From contig JALJCO010013654.1 of NCBI GenBank assembly GCA_023101725.1, positions 1,842,501 to 1,906,500 on the forward strand: a stretch of DNA of 64,000 bases. Direction: 5' to 3'. Under the pieces are notes generated by a model. It saw only the letters and a program-made list of their open reading frames with translations. It had not been told where the DNA came from and ran no database searches. The translations under genes were made by a program, and so were the position numbers. Source of the DNA: Atherinomorus stipes (lineage: Eukaryota > Chordata > Actinopteri > Atheriniformes > Atherinidae). Each line of letters begins with the position of its first letter. Position 1 is the first letter of the stretch. Below, one piece after another: positions 30,157 to 40,600 of this stretch.

Positions 30157-32247
30157 ATGGCGTCGAGGGCACCAGGTAAACGAATGCCGCTTCCTTTCCT
30201 TATGTCTATTTCTAACTCTTTTAAGGTCGTTCCTTACAGCTGTACTGAGATTTGTATTATATCACAGTACACCCTACCATGTTACGATAGCATTTTCTGC
30301 CTGAACGCGAGTTTCAGGGCATTTGACTTTTGTGTCCTCTAATGTCTCCTTGCTAAGTGTTGCTAACGTTAGTTTAGCATTTAGCGTGGTGTTAATCACA
30401 ATAAAATGCAGATGAATACAGTCATCCGATCAAGGATTCATACTTGGTTACATCCAGTGATTAAATTAATAGGCGATTACTAAACAAATGTCATGCCCTA
30501 AGAGTACAATATTGCCGGACCGGGTTGGCTATTTTATGCTTCACGTATCGAGTGATTTTTTTTTTCTCTCATGCATCTAAACATCTTCGATGTCAGGTGG
30601 TTAGGTTATGTATTCTTTATCAAAGATTATTGTCTCATCTTAAATAGATATTTACATTGTGTTACTCAAAGATGGTGATCTTAGTTACTGTACTGTCAGA
30701 TCTGTGCTGCTGGCCTGATCTTTTCTTTGCTCATCTTGTGTTCACAGTGGCAACAGGCAGGCTCATGTTTGGTTTTCGTAAATGGTATTACAACTTATGT
30801 GGGTTCAACAAGCTTGGTAAGTAAACACACATTAATTTACTTATAAAAAAAGATTTAAAAATCTCTGAAAATGCTTTTCAGTTTAGAGGCATTGATTATT
30901 ATAGGGCTGTTTCTAGTAGAACTACTCAAACAGTGCTGATGCAAAGTTAAGACACTAAAGAGATAAATTCACAGAATGTATAGCTGAATACCGGTATGTA
31001 AAAACAATAAGTTTAAGAGTTTAAGACAAGGTGGAAGTAGTATTGAAAATTTTAAGTGGTAAAAAAAAGATAGGTGAGATAAATCCTTGAATTTAATTAA
31101 GTCAGAAGAGAATTTATAATGATGCACTTCAATAATTTATTGGTTAAATGATATTTGTGGGGTGTATTTCCAAACGTGTGCTGCTATTGTTCTTGCGAGG
31201 TCACCCTTTTCACGGAGATCTCTATCTCAATGGGATTTTAGTTTGATTAAGTTAAGGGTTTTTCATTTATTTATTGAAGGGCTTGGATTGGCTGAAGTTG
31301 AAAAGGAGGTGTGGGTTTCCCTTGCATCAAATGAATTTCTGTAGTACTGCAGAAAATTGACAAAAGTGTAGATTGGCGTTAACAGATTTCTAGGTTGTGT
31401 ACCTGAGTTGGTATAGTAAAAGTGGCTATTCTCAACGCTGAGAATGGCAGAATGGCTGCTATTCTCAACGCCACAGAAGGCACTGGGCTATAACTGCAGA
31501 AATAAATTTAAAAATATGTAAACAGAGAGTGAAGCATGGAATGAATTAAAAAAAAAAATGATTTAAAGGGTCAAAACAGTGTTAATAAAACACACTATTT
31601 TCTCAATATTCCAAATAAAAACTTGTATGTATTGAGAAAACATATGGTTATGTTCTCTGTGTTGCTGATTTCCCAGCTGAATTAAATGATATCATCATAT
31701 GCATCTTCTATTGCAGGCTTAATGCGTGATGACACAATATATGAGGATACGGATGTGAAGGAGGCCCTTAGAAGGCTCCCAGAGGAACTTTACAATGACA
31801 GGATGTTCCGGATCAAGAGAGCCCTGGATCTCTCTATGAAGCAGCAGATTCTCCCTAAAGAACAGTGGACAAAGTATGAAGAGGTATGTTAACAACAGGA
31901 GAGCTGAATGTTTGTTTTTTTTTTTTGTTTTAGATGATTTTCGTAAAGAATGGTTTATTAAATTTTTACGATCATTCATAAACAGGTGCTTGGTGCTGCA
32001 ATTTCTAGCAATTGTTTCACCTCTTGTGGGTTATCTCAGTAAAAAGTAAATGCTTTAGAATGGGGAACTTTTGGTTATAAGTCAGAGCAGCTTTTTAGTC
32101 ATTGTCTCAAGTTATCTGATCTATGCATTGATTTTTTTTTTCTTTTTTATCTTTTTATTATTCCCTCAGGACAAACATTATCTGACACCTTATCTGGAAG
32201 AAGTGATCCGTGAGAGGAAAGAAAGAGAGGAATGGATGAAGAAATGA
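30157..32247 (+). CDS. uqcrb: Cytochrome b-c1 complex subunit 7 (ubiquinol-cytochrome c reductase binding protein)
   Basis: This is the small matrix-side subunit of respiratory complex III, which contacts cytochrome b. Coding exons: 30157-30175, 30748-30816, 31717-31883, 32170-32247. They sum to 333 nt (110 residues; human 111). Conserved stretches are [55 protein letters not shown] and [14 protein letters not shown]. The start ATG lies in an exon of only 19 coding nt ending in GCACCAG|GTAAAC. The family has no cleaved presequence, and the start fits that. The gene is convergent with lrrc14b. Confidence 0.96.
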
Positions 32248-32328
32248 GGCAGTTCCTGGTCACGGTTGTTATTGTCTTCGGTTGGTGCAGAATCGTCCCT
32301 TGATGTAATATTTAAAATGGAAACCTAT

Positions 32329-32349
32329 ATTAAAATAGTGCTGATTAAA
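32329..32349 (+). terminator. Candidate ATTAAA poly(A) signals of uqcrb
   Basis: Two ATTAAA hexamers (32329-32334 and 32344-32349) lie 80-100 bp after the stop. No AATAAA is closer on this strand. Confidence 0.5.
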
Positions 32350-32673
32350 GAATTGTACATTTTATATGGTACATTAGTCTTTGTTTTTGCCATGAAAAAT
32401 TGGCTTTTAGAAGATTTTTTTATTGGTATGACACAATGAAAGACATTTGTGCACTTCTTAAACTGGTATCTAACACATTTTGCAAAGTTGTGCTCTTTAC
32501 AGATCTATATACATCATTTACCCTTAATATGGACTTAGCATTTACAACAAAGCAAACAGTATCTTTGACACCAGTAACTATCACCATTTGTAAAATTATC
32601 TGCACTGCACAACTGTTTACAAACTAAGAGGAGAAGGTACTGGGAGAGATTGAGTTAAATTTAGCTTATAGTA

Positions 32674-32679
32674 TTTATT
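32674..32679 (-). terminator. Candidate poly(A) signal of lrrc14b
   Basis: AATAAA reads on the minus strand 266 bp past the lrrc14b stop. The two convergent genes would then end within about 330 bp of each other without overlap. Confidence 0.4.
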
Positions 32680-32944
32680 TTCAGTTTTGGCTTTCAGTCA
32701 AGGACAGATGAGAAGTTACAGTTTTATAGCTGTAAGTTAACATGGCTTCAGAACAAAGCCCAAATAAAAATAACCTCCCTACAGAAAGTACTTGCTGAAA
32801 ACCAAGCAACATTATTTCTTTAAGGTTTTTAAATCTTTTCACACACACACACACACACAAGTCAAAATTTGTTTGTAAAGTCTAAGCTCAAGAGCCCTCT
32901 CTGTAAGCCCACTTATTCCTCCTTAAGAAGCCTCATTAGGGCCC

Positions 32945-35900
32945 TCACTGGGCCTGTGATCTCCTGTTGTCTACGTCTTTTATGGTGTCAATAAAGTTCC
33001 CAATTACATTGTTGAAAGATTTCAACATGGACACCCCTAACTCATTGCTGGTTTCATTAATGTCTGGATCATAGCTTCCCATCAGGGGGGTGCACACCTC
33101 AATGCTTCCTCTACCAGCTCCTTGTAGGATGCCCAACAGCTGGCTTCTGACCTCCTGAAACAAGTCCTTGTTGTAGTGGAGCAAGACTGAGTCATCAAGA
33201 GGATAGGTAACATCCTCTGAGTAGCATTCACGGGGTACAGGAACCTCTATGTATTTTAACTTGGGAAACCCTGCAGCTAGTACGGAGAACAGCCTGCGCA
33301 AGGCAGCAGAGGTCAGAGGGTTTCCCAGGAATTTAAGTTCCTCCAGTCCCTGGCATGGGGCCAGAACATTAGTGAATGTGTTTAAGTGTTCATCTTTAAT
33401 GTCGCACTCCTCAAGAGTCAGGCTTGCCAATGTTGCTGAACAGCGACTCAGCAGTTTCTGGGTAAGCGTTGAGAAAGAGCCAAAGATGTCATGTCCACTG
33501 ATGTCCAGGTGAATCAGGGCTTCACTGTGGAGGCTGTTGGCCAGGTATGTCATGTCCAAACGGTTCAGGCAGCAATTGGCCAGCTCCAGGAACGTTAGTG
33601 GTGTGTTGAGAGGACTGGGGAAGGCAAACGGAAACAGAAATTACTAAGGATCAACTTTTTTTAATACTGCTGTTGCATAGTTTAAAAAAAAAAAACAACT
33701 TTGAGGGCAAATATGTATTTACATGAATTTGCTTCCACAAAGGGTAATAAAATGTCATCTTTACTGATATACATTTACATTGTTTGATCATCCATTGGGG
33801 ATTCTAAAATAGTCTGCCCACTGATGCTCCCTGTAAGAATTATGATTATTACATAAATCCCCATCTAATCTCTGTTATGCAGCTTTGCATCATTAAATTC
33901 AAAATTCTTAAACTATCAGTCATACTTTTAACAACAGTTGTTTTGGGTTGAAGCTCCTGCTCCATTTCCCTTTGAACTGTAAATAATATCCATCTGATTC
34001 CTGGCTGACCTGCTGCTGTCAGTAATCATGCTGGCATTGTGTCAGCAATTTTAACAATTAAATACTTTCCACTGCTAAACAAGAGCCTTAAAGCTGGCGT
34101 GTCCTGGAATGCTGGTTAAGCTTGATCATATCACAGTCGTTTCCAAACTGGGGCGTGCAGGGTTATAATAGGAGGGTCCCATCTTGGCATAATAAAACAT
34201 GTTTTTTGCTGTGCTAGCAAAACATGGACAAGTTCGTGAAAGTGCCAAAGGGCAAACATAATGCGAACGACCCCCCCCAAAAAAAGAAAAATTTAAAAAT
34301 TGATTTAAAAAAAATATGACAGGGCATTTCCTGAAGAGAGACTACTGTGTGTCCTAAGTCTCAAAATATTAGTATCTGACAGGATGAACCAAAAATAAAA
34401 GTAAGCGCACCCCTCTGGAGACTGGCTATCCTAAACAAAGAAAACCTGTTGATTACCTGAGAAATAAACGACTCAACTTGAGAGCAGCAGAGTTGTTTAA
34501 CTAATCCAGCATGCATAGTCAAACGCTCACCTAACTTCATATAAAGTAGCATGCTGTTTCATATTCTAAAAAGCCCCACACTACAGCAGAGGAATAAATA
34601 ATTCCCTCTGCTCTGATATGGTTTTAATGATTGAGGAGGCAGGAATATAACTAAAGACTATTCTTCTGCCATACAATCCTGTTTTGTGGCGCATGTCTTT
34701 GTTGGTGTGAATGTGTGGCTGCTGATGAAAAGGGGGCCCTGTAGAAAAAGTTTGGGAACCACTGATTAACAGCATGTCAAAGCTCTGGGTTCTGCAGTGC
34801 ATGTGCAGTGACATCAGAACAAGCATCAGTGCACATCACCTCAGTACACAGAAATCTAGGAGAACAATGCCTTTAACTTTCCATCTGTTGATGGACTCAC
34901 CTCAGCAGTCTTCGAAGATGTCCTGTGAGGGTAGAGAACCCCACGCAAAACTCAGTGAGGCTGCTCAGCTGTGCCAGCAGATTACCAATTGTTGCCAAGA
35001 GATCATCATCAGAGCCCAGCCTCCTAAAATCTAATGCTCCAGCCGGAAGGGTCAAGGACTGTAATTTGGGGAATTCTACCCTTGACAGCAATACCTCCAA
35101 GTGGATGGCCTCCAAAGGAACATTGTGCACCACCTCCAGCTTTGTGATGGATTCAGGTTCTGCCAGGCGAAGAACATAGAACAGCTGTTTGAGGGCGAGG
35201 GAATCAGCTCTGAAACTAACAAAGTGAAGCTTCAGAGGACAATAGCGAAGGAGCAGGAAGGCCTGAGCCACCAGCTCATAGTTGCGGCCCGTGACGAATC
35301 CGTTCAGATAGATGTCCACAGATGTTTCAAAGGTAGCTTGAGACACATCACTGGATTGCATAGCCACCATTGTTTCATAGCACATTTGAGTAAGGAGTTG
35401 GGTTCTTGCCCATCGACCCAGCGTGGACCTGCATGGGCAGACTTGGTACTCAATGTCTTTAAGGGCAGTCAGATCCACCACATGTAAGCACTTTGAGTAA
35501 GTTCTCGGAGGAGAGAGCACATAATCCTTAGGAGAAATATAAATAGAGCCATTAAGTAATTTTTTTAGTTAACCAAGAAAAATAATTAGTTTTAAGAAAT
35601 AATTCATACAACTGTAAGTCTTAAGAATGTGATTAAACATAGTTATACTATAAATTCAAGCCCTTTAAGTACCTTTAGACCAGTAAGAATTGCTTCTAGA
35701 CAAAGTCGGCAGGTGCGAGAGGTGAGGTCCGTCTGACAGTCGATGGTCCTTCCTAAAAGTCTTTGTATGCTGAGCTCATGAAGAGGCCAGGTCTGGACCA
35801 GATCATGCAGCAAGTCAGCCTGCTCATGGAGGTAGCAGGCCTTAAAGAGAAGTGGGTAGAGGTTAAAAGACACATAGCTCAGGTTCCCCAAAGCACCTGG

Positions 35901-35948
35901 ACCAGTCTGGACGAAGCCTTCAGCTGCAAGGAAGCGCAGGGACTTCAT
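32945..35948 (-). CDS. lrrc14b: Leucine-rich repeat-containing protein 14B, complete, 3 coding exons
   Basis: Exons are 35948-35673, 35526-34901 and 33614-32945, totalling 1572 nt (523 residues; human LRRC14B 514). The start [13 protein letters not shown] matches the family start (MRSLRFISAEALV). [19 protein letters not shown] is a PRAME/LRRC14-type N-terminal signature. The body holds irregular LRRs: [31 protein letters not shown] and [20 protein letters not shown]. The conserved C terminus has [14 protein letters not shown]. By family it may be a cullin-RING substrate-recognition subunit; that role is inference. Intron 2 contains a hAT-like element. Nothing indicates a pseudogene. Confidence 0.93.
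34134..34764. mobile_element. hAT-like element in lrrc14b intron 2
   Basis: The left end CAGTCGTTTCCAAACT and the reverse complement of the right end CAGTGGTTCCCAAACT match at 14 of 16 positions. CAGTGGTTCYCAAAC is a common hAT-type terminus in fish. I could not see a matching 8-bp target duplication, so one end may be eroded. No coding capacity. Confidence 0.5.
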
Positions 35949-36492
35949 GTTCTCAGATTCTCTCCCTGATTTTTATGTGCCAGAAAGTTTAGGCTGCTGT
36001 TCTCTGTTCAGGATGAGCTGCTTTCAAACAGCTCTGTGGTGCAGAATTTCTCCTCAGCAGCTGCCGTTTTGTTGATATTCTCTCTTGCTGACAGTCCGAG
36101 TGTTGTGTTTGTCTGGGACAAGGCTTTCTGTGGTGAGGCAGGAGCGAGCCATGCTGGGGTCTTGTGATAGGTAAGAGGGTCGAGGTTATTAATAGAAACA
36201 GCTGTTTCATGTCCTTCGTCGGGCTTGGTGTCTATTTGCAACTTTGCCAGAGCAATGAGTAGGCAACATTTGAATCCTGCACGGAAGCTTTTCCATTTAG
36301 AAAACCACTCTGTGAAGCGTCACCATTACATTATATCTGCACTGTGCCACTGATAATCAAAGATAACATACTATTTGATAATTATTTAGAATCATTGTAA
36401 GTTACTGCACATTAGAATTTAAAATCACAAACATTTTCACCAGAAATGTCCTATTTAGTAAATAACTGCTCTCACAAACATGAAAACAGAGA

Positions 36493-36498
36493 TTTATT
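36493..36498 (-). terminator. Candidate poly(A) signal of nkd2
   Basis: AATAAA reads on the minus strand 385 bp beyond the nkd2 stop codon, with AT-rich 3'-UTR-like sequence between. Confidence 0.45.
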
Positions 36499-36882
36499 TT
36501 GGTTTGAAGAATCAACTATTGAATGATCTTATCATTTCATATTTCTTAGTTGATACAAAAGTGTCCATAAAGCACATAACCATATAAGAAAAAAGCAAAA
36601 TTATAACATCCTATAGTAAAAATATGAGCAATGTGTGAAAATAAAAAAGTGTTATTTTACATAAAAATAAGAGGAAATATACCTGAGATGAATGCATCAC
36701 TCTGAAATGTCATCCAGACAATAATGACTTGATCTTCCAGGCTATTTGGTGTCTAATCCTACTTCAGGATTTAATTTGAATTACAGTGGCTTATCTCAAC
36801 TCCGTTAAATATATTGGTAAAGAGGTATTTCAAAGAGCTTTTTTTTTTTAAACATTCCAAAACTTTCCTGTGTATTATGCAG

Positions 36883-37582
36883 TTACGAGTGGTGGTAGTG
36901 ATGATGATGATTATGATGATGCTCATGGTGGTGATGGTGATCATGTCTCTGGGCTAGAGTGGCCTCACATGTAGGTAGATGGTTAGATATTTGACGGTCT
37001 CTTTCTGGCTGGACCTGGAATCCAGGATGTTTAAGGGGTGAGGTAGAATCTTGTACCCTGGTATGAAGCCTCTTGCTGTGGGAACGCTGTACACGAGTTT
37101 TCGCTGGATGGCACCATGAAGTGGGGTGTCGGCCATGTAACCTGCAGGGCTTTTCTTCTCCTCTGCTTCTTTCCTTTTTAAATGACATGGTTTTATTTTC
37201 AAAGGACTGTTGAAGAGACTCTCTGGGCATGTCTTTCTCATTAATTGCCACTGGGTGGTGCTGAAGAGCAGAACTGACTTGTTTAAGCCCATGAGAGGAT
37301 GAATCTGAGGTGAAGAAGTGGAAAAAGGATTTTACAGTGAAGAACTTTTATAGGTGTAACAGAAATGAAGGAGATTCTTTACCTGTATTGTCAAACTTTG
37401 AGGAATAGTTTTCAATTCCAGCAAGCTCCAGGTAGTGGTTTCTGCGCTCTATATTTTCCCCCACACAATACAGCTTTCTTACAGGTTGTCCTTGCTCCTG
37501 ATACAAACTTTGCTCCTTCTCTATAGCTGTTTTCAGTGCAGGAGGATAGCAGTGTTTTATATGAAATACCATCATCACATAA

Positions 37583-37613
<31 letters not shown>

Positions 37614-40600
37614 CTAGTCACAATAAAATTTGAATTTTAACATCTTAGATATGTCTTGCCTGAGCAAGGTGAAGGAGTTACAACCAGCTTGATCTTTAGC
37701 GGTGTGGTTCTGCCATAAGGCTGCTTCACTGCTGCCTCCAGAACCTCATACATGGAGAGTATCAGACTGGACATATCCTGCAAGACACACACATACATAT
37801 TGTTTAAGGATACTTCCAGGATGAATGATGAAAACAGCCAAGAGAACATTGCGGTACCTCTTTTGTGACCTTGCCTGTGGTGTCGAAATTGTACAATGTG
37901 AAGACCCATTCCTGCCCAGGTTGAAGCACTTTGCTGTATACTGTACCCTGTGTCGAAATATGCATATACAGTCAGAATAACAAGATCATTTTTAGGTAAT
38001 CACTGTATTGAGGAAGCAGGCCTGTTTTGCTTCTTTGTAGAAAGACTGGCAACGGAGGAAAGTTTACTGCGTAACATAACACTTCAAACTTAGCCTGGCA
38101 CACCAGCTTGACTCACGCCATGTATGAGATACACAGCGTGTATCTCATACATGGCGTGAGTCAGGGTGGTGTACCAGGCTACTTCAAGCTCGTTTTTCTA
38201 TCCATAAAAAAGTTTACTTTAGAAATAATAATCAAATTTTTAATCTTTTGCCTTACTTAAATGTCCAATAATCAAGGTACATTTTGTCATGTTTGATTTT
38301 TTTCTTAATGCGATCAAATCGTGATATATGTATTAGTAACATTTTTCTTTGTCACTTATATTTTATTGGGATTTGTGGACATGTATGGAAGTTACAACAA
38401 CAGCGTAAATTTACAAAAAACAAGCTAAGACCTAAAACAACCACGAACAAAAGCAACTGCCTGGCACACGGTGTTTGATACATTTAAGAGTTGTGCAGTA
38501 TATAATGGGTTATAGACAACGGTCTCTATGTCATACAGCTTAGTGTTTAGGAACATTTCTTAACAGGATTTTTTAGGGGTGGAGTGATTGGCAATTTTAG
38601 AGATTTCATAATTACACTTTTGTGTTTCAACAGAAGAAAACATAAATCAAACAACATAATGTTCAGAGTATAGGGTTTCAGTGATAGCGACATTCATCAG
38701 ACCAAATTCTTTTCATTAGTTTAAGAGATCTCTCATTGTCCTTTTCCCCCATCTTGCATCATACAAGTCTCTTCTTAGTCTGAGCAAAAAGACTTAGTCT
38801 CTCCATCTCATGGATCTTTTTTAAAATGTCTATCCAGTTCTGTAGTGTTGGTGGGTCTGTCTGTAACCACTTCCGTGTAATTGCTTTTTTGCTGCTAATG
38901 TCATTATCTTTAAGAGATATCTGTCATTCCCTGATATTTCATCTGGTAGATCACCAAGGTAGAGTCATGCATGACCGGGGGATTTGCCGCCCAAGTATGT
39001 GTTGCATAATTCCCCAGGTGTTTTTCCAAAATGAAAGTAATTTGGGCAGTTCCAGAATATGTGGTGATGGTTTGCTTCATCACCTCCACAATTTCTCCAA
39101 CATTGGTGGTTCACTGAATTTGTGTAATTTTTCATTTTAGGAGTAATAAAGAAACGAATCAAGTTTTCCAAGAAAATTCGCACCAATACAAAAAACAAGA
39201 AGAAGAAAACACTGTGACACACAGACTCCCGCTGTCTATTAGTTATCTCTAGATTTAGTTCTCTCTCCCATCTCTCCTTGATGTACATTGTGGAAGTTGT
39301 TCTAGCTTTTGCAAAAGCTTGGTAAAGTTTTAAAATAATGAATTTAGAGGTGTCACTATGTGCCTTTATCATTAATTGTATTAATTTGCTGGGTCCCGTA
39401 TTTACTTCTTTTTGCTGGATGTCTTTCACAAAATGTTACCGAATTTGCAGATAGTATTAGTAACTATATCAATATTTCATTCTACATATATCATAATCTA
39501 CGTCAATAATAGTATATCGCAACATTTTCAAAATCATCCCATCCTGCTTCAATTAGCATTTTGCAACACTTTTTTTTTTTTTTTTAACAATACTGTTGCA
39601 TTATAATTGATTTCTGTGGCTTGGTGACAGGGGATGCGAGAGGCCAAAGAATCCTAAAAAATAGTCCAGTTGTTTGGAAACAGCAAATACTAAACATGCT
39701 AAAGTTTACTTTTCAGACACAAAGGTAAAGACTCACATTAGTACAGATATTCATCTTTGTTTGCTCCCTGAGCTGCAGGTGGACGTTATCAGGTGTTTTC
39801 TTTGGTGGCAGAACCACTAAACAGAAAAAAAAATGCAGCAGTGGAGAACACAGTTAATATCTATCATCAAAATATGGATACAAAATTAATTTAATCCAAT
39901 GTGTAATTTAATGTTTGAACATGGATAAATCTACTGAAGACAACATTGCTGTTGTGATTGGTTTGGGTCTCAACTCACCCTTGACGTTGCAGTTATGTTC
40001 AGACTTGACTTTCTTCACTTCCACATACAAATTCTGGTTAAAACAAAAAGAAAGAGTGTAAATAATTAAGAGAGAACGACGGGGAGGGAGGAAGCAATTA
40101 AGTAATTTCATGTCCCCAGAGTGAGAGAATGTAAACTCTGTGTGGAGCAACTGTGGACTTTCTTGTTTTGTTTTTTTAACTGAGATCTTTTTGATGGGTG
40201 AAGCAGCGATTGGAATCTTTCTGGGTTACTTACGCATTAAAGCAAACAAAAATGAGACAGCCAAGAAGAAAGAGGAGGAAGGGCAGAGGCCGTCTAGGCT
40301 TTCCTCTTTTAACAGCTGACATGTTGACCTTTTGTCCTCCATTAAATATAACTAACATGTACTTGGAGTTGAATACATTTTCTTATCCCTTCTGGGTCTT
40401 TGACACTGGCGGGTTTAGGTTATTTTACTCACTGTACAGATATCAGCAAAAGATTTAAACGTATTTAAAATCTATGTTTCCAATATTAGTTGTGTGTGTA
40501 ATAAAACAATCCAGCTCTTTAGTTTTGTTTTCTGGTGACAAGACTTTCTTCTACAAAGCAAGACAGAACTGGAAGCACCAGCAAGACCTTTATCTGCCAC

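Noticed and set aside
29816..30172. 118-residue ORF rich in Tyr-Ile repeats
   Set aside because: It is the translation of the (TA)n microsatellite upstream of uqcrb.
31425..31475. Repeated GCTATTCTCAACGC phrase in a uqcrb intron
   Set aside because: Only two copies, short, with no flanking structure; probably a local duplication.
36883..36960. ATG/GTG trinucleotide-like repeat read as a simple repeat
   Set aside because: It is the coding sequence of the conserved His-rich tail of nkd2 on the minus strand.
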